55,743 bases of DNA from Candidatus Hermodarchaeota archaeon. GTDB lineage: Archaea > Asgardarchaeota > Hermodarchaeia > Hermodarchaeales > Hermodarchaeaceae. Within the stretch, counting starts at the first letter, position 1, and each line of letters begins with the position of its first letter. This document shows positions 33,682 to 42,094 of the stretch, piece after piece. The notes beneath the pieces are model-generated. The model was given only the letters and a program-made list of their open reading frames with translations, did no database searches and was not told the DNA's origin. The stretch lies in contig JAEOTB010000095.1 in assembly GCA_016840065.1 (NCBI GenBank), positions 1 through 55,743 on the forward strand. Reading direction: 5' to 3'. The position numbers were made by a program, and so were the translations under genes.

Positions 33682-34374
33682 CTATTCTTTCGGAAGTTTT
33701 CTGATGACTTTGACCCATTCTTTGATACGAGATTCCGGAATTCCAGTTAAGAGAGAGAGGTCACGCGCATTTTCTGATTTGAGCTCATCAAGACTAGTTA
33801 CACCGAGGTCTTTCAACTTTCGTAAATCGCCCCGACTGATTTCGGGCAGATGTTTCAGTTCAGTGATTTTTGGTTTCTGAGCCCTTTCTTCACGAGCAGC
33901 ACGAGATAATTCACGAATGTGAAGCTTTGCAGTGTCAACAAGTTTCTCGGCTCGCTCCCGCTTCAAGTCAGTAACCCTGGTAAGACGACGCGGCGAAGTT
34001 GTAGAGAGGGCGTGAATACTTGTAACGCCTGCAGCTACTAGGGTGTCTACTACCTTCTTTGTGATTTGTGGTAATTCGGTCAAGTCTGTTTCCACTGGTA
34101 CTGGAACAGGCTTTGGGGCTTCTTGCTCTACAGGTTTCTCTTTCGGTTTGACAGGCTTGGACTCTTCGCTTAGTTTCCTAATTTGTTCAAAATAATCCTT
34201 GAGTAATGTTACATTGTCAGGGTAATGAGAGCTTCGCCGACGATCAATAGGAATAGCCATCCATCTGGCATCGCTTAGGGATAAGCCAGCGTCCTTCAGC
34301 TCCTTTAGAGTGAACCCTCGTCCATACCGTTTTTGTCCCGTTTTTGGTGAGTGGATTTCTGGTCTGAGAGCCAA
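33682..34374 (-). CDS. rpl13e: Ribosomal protein eL13 fused to helix-hairpin-helix domains
   Basis: 230 residues from TTG 34374 (AGGAG at 8 bases). Residues 1-~68 match eL13: RYGRGFTLKELKDAGLSL, then ARWMAIPIDRRRSSHYPDNV. A Lys/Pro/Glu linker follows (~70-98). Two helix-hairpin-helix-like units come after (~100-155 with LPQITKKVVDTLVAAGVTSI; ~170-228 with LPEISRGDLRKLKDLGVTSL, then LTGIPESRIKEWVKVI). Short eL13 is common in archaea; the HhH tail suggests extra rRNA or DNA contacts. Family call secure for the N-terminus. Confidence 0.85.
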   Translation of the reverse strand: MALRPEIHSPKTGQKRYGRGFTLKELKDAGLSLSDARWMAIPIDRRRSSHYPDNVTLLKDYFEQIRKLSEESKPVKPKEKPVEQEAPKPVPVPVETDLTELPQITKKVVDTLVAAGVTSIHALSTTSPRRLTRVTDLKRERAEKLVDTAKLHIRELSRAAREERAQKPKITELKHLPEISRGDLRKLKDLGVTSLDELKSENARDLSLLTGIPESRIKEWVKVIRKLPKE

Positions 34375-34539
34375 GATATTATCTCCTGTTTAACCAAGTG
34401 CAGGAAAGGAGAATCAGACCAGCTAAAAATCTTTTGACTCTTATCATCAAATACTTCCTTGCTTACAGTAATTGCTAAACAAGAAAACTTAAATTGTTAA
34501 TGTAGATTGGCAGAGACAAGAAGTGTATGAGGGTAAACA

Positions 34540-35160
34540 ATGATGAGACGCCAAGATGATGGACAGCGGCTAATGTCCCATACTACAACAGTTGCCGTGA
34601 GATGTACTGATGGAGTAGTTTTAGGAACTGAATCCCAAGCTACGATGGGCTATACTGTAGCAAGTGATACTGCACCTAAAATCCATCAAATCACGGATAA
34701 TATAGCAGTAACGATTTCTGGATCTGTTGCGGATTGTCAAGCGATAATAAACAGTGTGCGCGCAATTACTAGACTGGAAGCCCTAGAGATTGGACGCGAG
34801 TTATCGGTGAAGGCGGTTTCCCGTCTTACTTCATCTATCCTCTTTCGAAATCGTATGTACCCCCTTATTTCCATGCTCATTATTGCTGGTGTAGACAATG
34901 ATGGTGCGCACATCTATGCTCTGGATCCTTTAGGTAGTATGCTTGAAGAGGACAAGTTCACAGCAACTGGTAGCGGTTCTGTTGTGGCATTTGGTGTCCT
35001 TGAAGATGAGTATGAAGACAAGATGACCCTCACCAAGGGAAAGGATCTTGTTAAACGTGCAGTAAATGCAGCTCGAAGACGGGACATCGCTTCGGGCGGT
35101 GCTATACAAGTAGCTGTAATCAGCTCAAAAGGCGTAGTGATTACAACCCTTAAAGAGTAA
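34540..35160 (+). CDS. psmB: Proteasome beta subunit
   Basis: 206 residues. The propeptide is 14 residues, with cleavage expected between His14 and Thr15, so that the Thr of TTTVAVR is the nucleophile. Lys33 of the mature chain is in APKIHQI, and Glu17 is as in Thermoplasma. The TGSGS and RRDIASGG motifs are conserved. It forms the inner rings of the 20S proteasome and degrades unfolded or tagged proteins. An AAAACTTAAATT element about 50 bases upstream may be its promoter. No alpha subunit is in the window. Confidence 0.95.
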   Translation: MMRRQDDGQRLMSHTTTVAVRCTDGVVLGTESQATMGYTVASDTAPKIHQITDNIAVTISGSVADCQAIINSVRAITRLEALEIGRELSVKAVSRLTSSILFRNRMYPLISMLIIAGVDNDGAHIYALDPLGSMLEEDKFTATGSGSVVAFGVLEDEYEDKMTLTKGKDLVKRAVNAARRRDIASGGAIQVAVISSKGVVITTLKE

Positions 35161-35205
35161 CTGAATCATACAGGCACTCACTTTTAGTCCCAGCTAATGT
35201 CGCTC

Positions 35206-36171
35206 TTATTGTACGACACAGCAGGCCTGTTGAGCATAAGTTTTGTAGCCGTTGCTTTCAAGGTATTTTACGGTAGATTGGGTTGGGACTGCAATACGTG
35301 TGACACCAGCATTAACGGCTAGTCGTTCCATCTCTTGACGAGTTTTCCCTCGAGGTCGCATACAACCAAGAGCGATTTCGGTTTTCGGGAACAAGACCCT
35401 CGCGATTGCACATACTCTAGCTATATCATGGTTAGCTGGAGGTGTAATTGATTCCATTGCTGTTTCTTGACTTGGCACCAAGGCAATTATCACAATTGTT
35501 GAAGGGGCTATTGTTTCATGGATGATTTGGAGTGCATCTAGCTCACCTACTAACTTGCCAAAGTGTAGACCGACGCAGATATGAGGTGAAATTAATACAC
35601 CAGAAGAGTTGAGAGCTTGAAGGGTTGCTCGATAGTCTTTGGTTGACCGGTGTGGAAGACCATAGACCTGATGAATTGTATCATCATCACCAACGATGTC
35701 AACAGAAGCACAATCAATTCCTGTTTCCGCCAGATATCTGGCTTCATCTACTGTTAGAAAACCTGTATGGACATTGATGTAGAGACTGGTAGATTGCTTT
35801 ATTTCTCTAATGGCGGGGAGAAATGGCAGAAGCGGTACACGACCCTCAGTATCGCAGCCTCCGCTTATCAAACACCCCACGCCCTTATTGGCGGCAATGT
35901 TTTGACAATAGGATATTAGTTGATTTGGTCGAGTTAGAGGTTTCATATGTCGCAGATATCTTCCTCCACAATGCTGGCAATCTAACTTGCAGCTCCGACC
36001 AGTGATGGAAATTGATGGGAAGGCATCACTAGGGGCAAAGAAAGAAACACAGCGTCCAAAGGCTGCGTCAGTGATTCTGCGAGCTTTGTGGAAAAGCGGT
36101 TCCAATTCTGTTATAGGAGCAGTGAACCACTTACGAAGTTGTTTCAATGTCGTGTTAGATAATGACTTCAT
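35206..36171 (-). CDS. Radical SAM protein, archaeal lipoyl synthase type (LipS1/LipS2 pair member)
   Basis: 321 residues from ATG 36171. The open frame to 36210 overlaps the lipoyl transferase gene and is unlikely. It has a CKLDCQHC cluster motif (C61, C65, C68), then LISGGCDTEGRVPL, the segment YINVHTGFLTVDEARYL, DIVGDDDTIHQVYGL, and the late motif LGCMRPRGKTRQEMERLAV. This matches the radical-SAM family that pairs with a second radical-SAM protein to insert sulfur into octanoyl groups in archaea. Position directly after a lipoate/octanoate transferase and the partner gene supports it. Which of the two is LipS1 or LipS2 is not settled here. Confidence 0.8.
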   Translation of the reverse strand: MKSLSNTTLKQLRKWFTAPITELEPLFHKARRITDAAFGRCVSFFAPSDAFPSISITGRSCKLDCQHCGGRYLRHMKPLTRPNQLISYCQNIAANKGVGCLISGGCDTEGRVPLLPFLPAIREIKQSTSLYINVHTGFLTVDEARYLAETGIDCASVDIVGDDDTIHQVYGLPHRSTKDYRATLQALNSSGVLISPHICVGLHFGKLVGELDALQIIHETIAPSTIVIIALVPSQETAMESITPPANHDIARVCAIARVLFPKTEIALGCMRPRGKTRQEMERLAVNAGVTRIAVPTQSTVKYLESNGYKTYAQQACCVVQ

Positions 36172-36178
36172 TTTTATG

Positions 36179-36964
36179 TCATCGCCGGAAATTCCATTTT
36201 GAAGAAGCATATTGTGTTTTTGCGATATATTGTGCTGCTCTTGTTTCTTCAGCTGTCAAGGTTTTCTCTTCGAATTCTGTATCTAACACTTTTGTGAATC
36301 CTGCCAGTAATGAATCTTCTATGTGCTTGAATTTTGGAAGAACGTCAAGCTCCTCTTCGAGGGATGTTAGGCGGGTTGCAGCGCGTTTTAGTGTTAAACA
36401 ATCCGCTTTGGTTCGATCAACTTTCAAAACGGAAAACATCAAATCTAAATCAATGCGTCGAAGAATAGTACCATGCTGGAGGAGTGCTTGGCCACTTCGG
36501 GATTGGGCATTTCCTGAAATTTTCCTCCCCTTGACGAAAAGGTTAGGACATGCTCGCTCTGAACCACCTGAGAACTCTGCTTGTACACCAAGATGCCTGA
36601 AGCCTTCAATTATCCCTGTACAGAGATGCTGATATGAGGCAATAATATCTCTAGGGATATTTGTCCCATCTCTACGACAAACAATAGTGTAGGTCAGTTC
36701 CCCTTCAAAATCATGGTATACAGCACCACCGCTGGACCTGCGCCTTACTATATCAATTCCTTTCTCCTTACACGTGTCAACATCAACCTCATCGTGTACC
36801 CGCTGGAACTGCCCTATTGAGACCGTGGATGGAAACCAACGGTAGAACCGTAAGGTATTCGAAGCCTCCCCTTTCTGAATACAATCCAACAGCATATGGT
36901 CGATTGCCATATTATCGAAGGCTGTGTGCTGTTCAGTCCGGATCAGCCGCCAAGGACCTTGCAT
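36179..36964 (-). CDS. Lipoate-protein ligase / octanoyltransferase family protein
   Basis: 261 residues of the biotin/lipoate ligase fold. Visible are RRRSSGGAVYHD (~73-84), ACPNLFVKGRKISGNAQ (lysine of the ligase motif) and ALLQHGTIL. It transfers an octanoyl or lipoyl group onto a lysine of E2 or glycine-cleavage H protein. A cysteine precedes PNLF, compatible with a LipM-type octanoyltransferase, but LplA is equally possible. It lies 3 bases after the upstream radical-SAM gene and 7 bases before the next one, so it is part of a lipoate operon. Confidence 0.88.
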   Translation of the reverse strand: MQGPWRLIRTEQHTAFDNMAIDHMLLDCIQKGEASNTLRFYRWFPSTVSIGQFQRVHDEVDVDTCKEKGIDIVRRRSSGGAVYHDFEGELTYTIVCRRDGTNIPRDIIASYQHLCTGIIEGFRHLGVQAEFSGGSERACPNLFVKGRKISGNAQSRSGQALLQHGTILRRIDLDLMFSVLKVDRTKADCLTLKRAATRLTSLEEELDVLPKFKHIEDSLLAGFTKVLDTEFEEKTLTAEETRAAQYIAKTQYASSKWNFRR

Positions 36965-36967
36965 AGG

Positions 36968-37960
36968 TTAAATCACTCCTTCTAATTGCTGTCGAATTTC
37001 ATGCAACTTTTCAACTGGAAGGGAAGTAGGATAATTATAGATTTCACTGGGCCTTTCAGTGAAGAATGGTCGATTACATCCACTACACCCTGCTGTTTGG
37101 AATGCCTTCCCAGTGTCAACGATAGCCGACAATTCCTCTCTAGTGATGCCATAGGACGATATTATTTGAGTCTGTTTATCGAATTTAAAATCCTCTACTC
37201 TAGCAATATGATGTTTCAAGATGAAATGTGCTAATTGAATCCGGCGATAGGCTTGAATAGAGGGTTTCGTCCGGTGTGCAAGGGGAGTACCAGCTATTGG
37301 TGTGAACGGGAAGAGCCCGATTTCTATTCCCCGATTAGTCATTTCTTGAATTAGGTTAACAGTTTCCTTCTCTGTTTCGCCAAGCCCCATGATGAGATGC
37401 GTAGTTGTTTTACCCCTTCCAAAAACAACGAGGGTGTCCTCAAGGGCTTGAATATGAGTTTCCCAACGAAATGGTCCTTTTGTACCCCATCCTTTTATTG
37501 CTTGGAAAATTACAGGTGATACAGCATCTAGAGAGATGGCGACGCGCTCGAGCCCTAACTCTTTAAGTTTGTATAGAAAGGTTTGAGGAAGGGGAGGCAG
37601 TGCAGCGGAAAGGGGTAGGGAAGGCACGGTTTCGTGAATTGTATCTATCAGGTGGACAAGATCCTCCTTCAACCGAGGATAGATTAGGGTTTGGAAACAC
37701 AATCGCTGAAAGGGAGAATCACTACCAAGCAAGGAAAGCTTTGTAAGTACTTTAGAGAGTGAATATTCTGGCCATGTCACACGAGAGAGACGATTCGCAG
37801 ATGTTTGACTTTCGCGCGCTTGAGCACAAAAGGCACAATTCGCGGCACAGCGAACTGGAGTGTACATCATTGTATACGCGGTTGTTGGAATAGCGTCGAC
37901 CTTGCATTGAATTAATCCTAGAGCAGCTGCTGTTCCAATAGAGAGCCGTATCTTCTTCAG
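36968..37960 (-). CDS. Radical SAM protein, biotin/lipoyl synthase-like (LipS1/LipS2 pair member)
   Basis: A start at the first ATG (37870) would cut into the conserved PTTAY-x-M-x-Y-T-P segment that precedes the cluster. The frame is open upstream and includes SIGTAAALGLI and IPTTAYT, typical of the family N-terminus. The only candidate with a ribosome site is CTG 37960 (AGGTGG at 7 bases), giving 330 residues. The cluster motif is CAANCAFC (C38, C42, C45), followed by RLSRVTWPEYS, IMGLGETEKET and a C-terminal Cys pair GCSGCNRP that may bind an auxiliary cluster. It works with the radical-SAM protein at 35206. Start is inferred. Confidence 0.82.
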   Translation of the reverse strand: MKKIRLSIGTAAALGLIQCKVDAIPTTAYTMMYTPVRCAANCAFCAQARESQTSANRLSRVTWPEYSLSKVLTKLSLLGSDSPFQRLCFQTLIYPRLKEDLVHLIDTIHETVPSLPLSAALPPLPQTFLYKLKELGLERVAISLDAVSPVIFQAIKGWGTKGPFRWETHIQALEDTLVVFGRGKTTTHLIMGLGETEKETVNLIQEMTNRGIEIGLFPFTPIAGTPLAHRTKPSIQAYRRIQLAHFILKHHIARVEDFKFDKQTQIISSYGITREELSAIVDTGKAFQTAGCSGCNRPFFTERPSEIYNYPTSLPVEKLHEIRQQLEGVI

Positions 37961-37993
37961 TAGTATTCCACCTAGATTGTCAACCTATTAGTT

Positions 37994-39214
37994 TTAATTT
38001 GAACCTTTTGCCCTTCCCAAGCCACAGATGCGCTGCCAAAGAAGAAACGGTAAAGCCTGTAAAACTGTATCCCGGTAAGGACGGAAGCCTACAATCAAGT
38101 CTGCTGCCAATTTTAGAAACCTATAATCCAAGCTCATTCCGGTACCGATGTTTTCCGTTTGAGAGCCCCTGAAGAATAGATTCCTGAGGCGTACCCCCCA
38201 TTTCAAATCATTACCAATTTCGCACTGCCAAAGCCGTTCATATCTACGAAGTCTTCTCGCTGAGACATCACTTCGCGTCAAACAATCAGCACTAACCTGA
38301 CCCGCAATGCGCCCCGCCGCAATGGAATAATGGAGGCCTTCGCCTGTTATTGCACTGCAATGACCAGCAGCGTCACCAACTAGGAGTACTGCTTCACCGT
38401 AGGAGTCATTCTGAAAAGTTAGAGGTACAAGAGCCCGTTCGATTTTGCTCACTCGACCTCCTTCTAGTTGGGCACTGGCAATAGGATGGCCTTGTATGAA
38501 ATAGTTCAAATAAGAGTCAAGACTGCTAGTTGTTGCCGAGAGTAGGGACCCAATACCTACGTACAAACAATCGTGTTTTGGAAAAATCCACGCGTAGCCA
38601 AAGGGGCAAACATCACTTCCGTAGTAGAATTCCATACGTCCCCCGAAACGTTCTGTAATAGTCGCGGGAGATAATTCTACCCTAGCTTGTATTGTGATTC
38701 CTAGTTGATTTCGAGTAAATCGACGCCGTAACCCAGTTAATCGCGCTACTGTTGACGATACTCCATCGGCACCGATGAGCAGGGGAGATTGAAACTTGTA
38801 GGGGGCATTTTTGACAGTTATATTCCAACTGCCTTTATCCCGTATACATTCTGTAACCTTGTGATTTAGAAAGACTTCAACACCACTCTTTCTAGCGCGC
38901 TTACAAAGATGGGTTCCTAAAGCTTCCCTCGTTAGTTGAACACCTACAGGGTTCCCGTAATCCACTTGGCGAAGAGGTTGGTTGGGTATACTAATTGAGA
39001 TACCCGAAGTGACGCGTTCGACCAGTGAAAGAGGAATCTTGCCATCCACCATTCCCTTGGCTGTTAGATAACCGCCGCAGGGCTTCTCCTTCCCCGGTAT
39101 TTGGTCTCTCTCGAGAACCGCGACGTGTACATCCCGTTGTGCTAATTCTTCAGCCGCAAGTAGCCCAGCAGGTCCTGCTCCGACTACAACTACATCGAAA
39201 TTTTTTACCTTCAT
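37994..39214 (-). CDS. Second geranylgeranyl-reductase-family flavoprotein
   Basis: 406 residues. FAD motif VVVVGAGPAGLLAA, the KPCGGYLT motif after the first sheet, the ADGVSSTVARL loop, GYAWIFPKHD and GDAAGHCSAITGEGLHY. It is a paralogue of 32080-33303 with an FAD-dependent monooxygenase/reductase fold. It heads the lipoate operon and stops 33 bases before the proposed start of the next gene. The substrate may be polyprenyl lipid; an unrelated role coupled to the operon is possible. Confidence 0.85.
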   Translation of the reverse strand: MKVKNFDVVVVGAGPAGLLAAEELAQRDVHVAVLERDQIPGKEKPCGGYLTAKGMVDGKIPLSLVERVTSGISISIPNQPLRQVDYGNPVGVQLTREALGTHLCKRARKSGVEVFLNHKVTECIRDKGSWNITVKNAPYKFQSPLLIGADGVSSTVARLTGLRRRFTRNQLGITIQARVELSPATITERFGGRMEFYYGSDVCPFGYAWIFPKHDCLYVGIGSLLSATTSSLDSYLNYFIQGHPIASAQLEGGRVSKIERALVPLTFQNDSYGEAVLLVGDAAGHCSAITGEGLHYSIAAGRIAGQVSADCLTRSDVSARRLRRYERLWQCEIGNDLKWGVRLRNLFFRGSQTENIGTGMSLDYRFLKLAADLIVGFRPYRDTVLQALPFLLWQRICGLGRAKGSN

Positions 39215-39236
39215 CTATTATCGTCCTATTTCGACT

Positions 39237-39836
39237 TTGCCTAAAACTCTTGTAGATGTTATGTTAATGGAGAGTGTTGGTGCTGATATGCGAATCTCAG
39301 GTTCGGAAGAAGAAACAAAATCAGTAATTGAAGTTGCTCGACTAATGCTTCTTGCAGCTCGCACCGCGCCGAAAGGAAAGGGCGCTGATGACATTGAGAC
39401 TATGATTCTCACGGGAAAGGACAAGGATGCAGTAGCCCATGAGATGCGGAAAATTACTGGAAAAACTGACGACCATTGGTTTCGAGATGCTAAGAATGTA
39501 GACCAATCACCTGTATTAGTGCTCATCGGGCTAAAGGGCCCAAGAATCCTCGGCACAAATTGCGGGGCTTGTGGCTTCGGATCGTGTTCAAAACTTCAAG
39601 AAGCAGGTCCGAAGGAAGGTAAGTTCTTCACAGGACCTACCTGTATTATCAAAGCTCTCGACTTGGGCATTGCTCTAGGTAGTGCTGTCAAGACAGCACA
39701 GATTCATAACGTTGATAATCGGATCTTTTTTAGAGCAGGTGCAGCCTCGCATCGACTTAAACTCCTACCTGAATGCAGCATAATAATGGGCATTCCGCTT
39801 TCGGCGACTGGTAAAAGTGCCTTCTTCGACCGCTAA
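39237..39836 (+). CDS. DUF2148-type ferredoxin-like protein
   Basis: 199 residues from TTG 39237; ATG 39261 is also possible. It has the family pattern ARTAPKGKGADDIETM near the N-terminus, like nitroreductase-type folds. The Cys motif GTNCGACGFGSC then carries C-x2-C-x4-C with a further Cys in GPTCIIKALDLGIALGSA, enough for one Fe-S cluster. It is divergent from the flavoprotein at 37994, so redox coupling is plausible. Physiological partner unknown. Confidence 0.85.
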   Translation: MPKTLVDVMLMESVGADMRISGSEEETKSVIEVARLMLLAARTAPKGKGADDIETMILTGKDKDAVAHEMRKITGKTDDHWFRDAKNVDQSPVLVLIGLKGPRILGTNCGACGFGSCSKLQEAGPKEGKFFTGPTCIIKALDLGIALGSAVKTAQIHNVDNRIFFRAGAASHRLKLLPECSIIMGIPLSATGKSAFFDR

Positions 39837-39895
39837 ATAATCATACTTTAGAAATAGTGGTAGCCCGGCGCGGATTCGAACCGCGGTCCCAAGGT

Positions 39896-39921
39896 AACTC
39901 CACAGTACCAATGATACTGTT
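39896..39921 (-). other. Canonical tRNA-Gln intron (position 37/38)
   Basis: A perfect hBHBh' structure: outer helix CGAGG/CCTTG, 3-base bulges GGA and TTA, central 4-bp helix CTCT/GGAG (last pair T-G) and inner helix ACAGTA/TACTGT with a 7-base loop. The cut sites GG^A and TT^A give the canonical splice between G37 and A38. EndA at 16767 would process it. Confidence 0.88.
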
Positions 39922-39944
39922 CCAGAGCCTCGGATGATTGACCA

Positions 39945-39965
39945 ATTTGCCCTCTAACGAGAGGC
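39945..39965 (-). other. Probable second tRNA-Gln intron in the D-loop
   Basis: The D-loop contains CCTCT-CGTT-AGAGG, a perfect 5-bp hairpin, with flanking GTGT and GCAA that can form three of four pairs as a relaxed central helix with bulges AGG and ATT. Removing G16 to T36 of the precursor leaves a normal loop. An unusually long, unspliced D-loop is the alternative. Confidence 0.55.
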
Positions 39966-40004
39966 CTACACTACCGGGCTTCCTAGTTGATTTCTCAATG
40001 TGGG

Positions 40005-40013
40005 TTATTTATA
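40005..40013 (-). promoter_or_regulatory. TATA box of tRNA-Gln
   Basis: Minus strand AAGCC-TATAAATAA, about 25-33 bases before the first base of the tRNA. Standard archaeal tRNA promoter spacing. Confidence 0.6.
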
Positions 40014-40049
40014 GGCTTTTTGGCTCACTCCAATTTAGTGGAGCCTTTC

Positions 40050-40259
40050 CTATGGTGATTCAACAGGGGCAGGGTCAGTTGTGCTTGGTGAGATACGGCT
40101 GATTAAGAGACCTGAGTCGAGATATACTGTAAAAGTGTGATCGCCGTGAATTACTTCAAATGGCACAGGAAACTGAGCTGCGTCTTTCACGACATCTTTA
40201 GTGACTTTGAATGCGACACGTTCGCCGCAAACTGGACATTTTAATGCTTTCAGGGGCAA
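40050..40259 (-). CDS. Small zinc-finger-like protein
   Basis: 69 residues from TTG 40259 (GGAGGT at 9 bases). A single C-x2-C (CPVCGE) near the start, a beta hairpin (FEVIHGDHTFTVYLDSG) and a Pro/Ser tail. Two more ligands could come from His residues (IHGDH) or a partner. It lies 24 bases after prs in the same direction. Not recognised. Confidence 0.6.
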   Translation of the reverse strand: MPLKALKCPVCGERVAFKVTKDVVKDAAQFPVPFEVIHGDHTFTVYLDSGLLISRISPSTTDPAPVESP

Positions 40260-40283
40260 TTACAGGAAACCTCCATTGAATTT

Positions 40284-41174
40284 TCAGAGTATCTCATTAA
40301 TAGCATCTTTTATTACAGGAGCCACGGAGACCAAACCGATTGGTGAACTTACTGTATCGGTGCCTACCACATATCGGGCACCAGCCTGAAGGATGCGGAT
40401 AAGCGCATTTTTAACCAGCAAGGGGTGTGCACAACCTACGTAAATATCCCTGGCGCCATGCTGTTTTAAGACTTCGATTGCCTTAATGATAGTGTTGCCA
40501 GTAGATATTATATCGTCGACAATTAAAACATCACGTTCCTTGACATCCAGTTTACGTGGACGGACTTCCACAGTCTCTGCATCAAACCGCTTCTTTTCAA
40601 GAGCATCATAATCAGCATTTATAGTATCAGCTGCGATTTTTGCCCAAGCCTCAGCCTCTGCATCAGGACCAATAACAGCTGGATTGTGTAGGTCAAAAGT
40701 ACTCGTCACATGCTTTGCCAACACTCCCATAGCACTAACATCAATAAGCGGAATTTTCGTGAGTTTGGCGACATCAATGACACGGTGACGGTGGGAGTCA
40801 ATGGTGAAGATATGATCTGCTCCAGCCACTTCAATTAATCGGGCAATCGTCTGGAGGCTTATTGCTTCACCCGGCTTGAATCGCTCGTCTTGGCGAGCAT
40901 AAGCAAAATATGGGGTGACAACAATCACCTTGCGCGCCTTTAGGTCCTTTAGCGCATCAAGCATTAGGAAGAGTTCAATGAGATACTGGTTCGGTTTGTG
41001 TCCCATAGACTGGACTACGACTAAGTCCTTTCCTGAGACATCATCAAGGAACCGCACATAGAGTTCCCCATCTGGGAACATTTTAACCTCAGTGTCTAGG
41101 TATTCAGCATTTAGTGCCTGAGCTGTTCTCCAGGCAAGTGTTTTTGATGAGCTGCCGCTTGTTACTATTACCAT
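40284..41174 (-). CDS. prs: Ribose-phosphate pyrophosphokinase
   Basis: 296 residues. The flexible-loop and catalytic motifs are visible: YARQDERFKPGEAIS, IDSHRHRVI and the PRPP loop VLIVDDIISTGNTI. The class is archaeal, type I-like, lacking the long C-terminal helix of some bacterial forms. It makes PRPP from ribose-5-phosphate and ATP for nucleotide, histidine and tryptophan synthesis. Start ATG 41174. Secure. Confidence 0.95.
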   Translation of the reverse strand: MVIVTSGSSSKTLAWRTAQALNAEYLDTEVKMFPDGELYVRFLDDVSGKDLVVVQSMGHKPNQYLIELFLMLDALKDLKARKVIVVTPYFAYARQDERFKPGEAISLQTIARLIEVAGADHIFTIDSHRHRVIDVAKLTKIPLIDVSAMGVLAKHVTSTFDLHNPAVIGPDAEAEAWAKIAADTINADYDALEKKRFDAETVEVRPRKLDVKERDVLIVDDIISTGNTIIKAIEVLKQHGARDIYVGCAHPLLVKNALIRILQAGARYVVGTDTVSSPIGLVSVAPVIKDAINEIL

Positions 41175-41257
41175 TGTTTTATCCCTCGCGGGTTTCCACT
41201 AAAAAGTACCGAACACAAATAAGGTTACTGTCTGTGAAGTATAATTGCTAAGATTCA

Positions 41258-42094
41258 TTATTTTACTGATAGCATTCCTTCAAAGAAGTTAAGAAGAGCA
41301 CGAAATGCCTTACCAGAAAGCCTAGGACCATAAATCAGGATAGAACCCCTAGCATCAAGACGGCACGCATAAGACCGCCCCGTTTCCCTGATAAGAGGAG
41401 TGATGAAATTAATAGAGCGGATTTGGTCCGCACCCTCCTGAATAGTCCTGTAATGAGGTTGTGTGTGCAATTCTCGGGCCTTCAGACTTACAGATTCCAG
41501 CTGGCTTTGGCCAATCTTGACATCACTAAATACTGAACGAACTAATTCTCCAGCCCCACCTTTCCCTGGTTTCGTGATGAAATCAATGATTGCACGCATT
41601 TGATTAGAGTCTAGCTCATAAGGGCTTAGCCTACCAGGATATCCTAAAACTGCTGTTGAAAGCAACCACGTTGCTGCACCAATTGCTCGGCGGGGAAGAT
41701 CTTGTATGAAACAGAAACCTGTTTCAGGCCGCCAGAAAATCTCAGAAGACATATTGAAACTAATAGTTCTGTAATGCCTTTCACGAGCAAGGGATTGGGG
41801 AACTCGCATTTGACCTTCATAGGAAAGAACCAACTCCACAATTTCCTTTGAAGCCTTCTGACAACGAAGTTCTGCCTTTGGAATCAGCTGACTAAGCCGT
41901 CGTGTGCTCATTCGACCACGAGTCGTCCTGCTAGATGCTTCTCTGCCCTCTGCAGAAGCATCATCAACACCAACCAAATCTTCCAAGGAATACCGTAGAG
42001 AAGATAGTGTTCTTGTGACCGAGAGAATAGCCCGGGATTGAGTAACATGAACCGTTTGCATACCTAATCTCACTCCCTTGATTTGAGTACTCAC
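41258..42094 (-). CDS. Protein of unknown function
   Basis: 278 residues from GTG 42094 (an ATG at 42061 is also possible). The N-terminal ~95 residues are Ser/Arg-rich and probably flexible. The rest alternates helices and strands (SAYACRLDARGSILIYGP-like hairpins at the end) with no recognised catalytic motif. It is divergent from HypB and upstream of prs. No family could be assigned. Confidence 0.6.
   Translation of the reverse strand: MSTQIKGVRLGMQTVHVTQSRAILSVTRTLSSLRYSLEDLVGVDDASAEGREASSRTTRGRMSTRRLSQLIPKAELRCQKASKEIVELVLSYEGQMRVPQSLARERHYRTISFNMSSEIFWRPETGFCFIQDLPRRAIGAATWLLSTAVLGYPGRLSPYELDSNQMRAIIDFITKPGKGGAGELVRSVFSDVKIGQSQLESVSLKARELHTQPHYRTIQEGADQIRSINFITPLIRETGRSYACRLDARGSILIYGPRLSGKAFRALLNFFEGMLSVK

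Larger units (their letters stand above)
39861..39980 (-). tRNA. tRNA-Gln(CTG), with a canonical 37/38 intron and a probable D-loop intron; CCA encoded
   Basis: On the minus strand, AGCCCGG pairs perfectly with CCGGGCT and A73 is followed by an encoded CCA (39860-39858). The T-arm is CGCGG-TTCGAAT-CCGCG. The anticodon loop is CTCTGG|A with anticodon CTG (39925-39923), and stem CGAGG pairs with CCTTG once a 26-base intron is removed. The D-arm GTGT...TCAT has a 21-base insertion that, if removed, leaves a normal 9-base loop. Without both inserts the tRNA is 73 nt, the standard length. GTGT/TCAT pairs as G-U, U-A, G-C with a U-U mismatch. Confidence 0.92.

Noticed and set aside
33489..33704. 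71-codon frame upstream of the ferredoxin
   Set aside because: Atypical composition, no ribosome site, overlaps the 3' end of the eL13 gene; taken as a chance frame.
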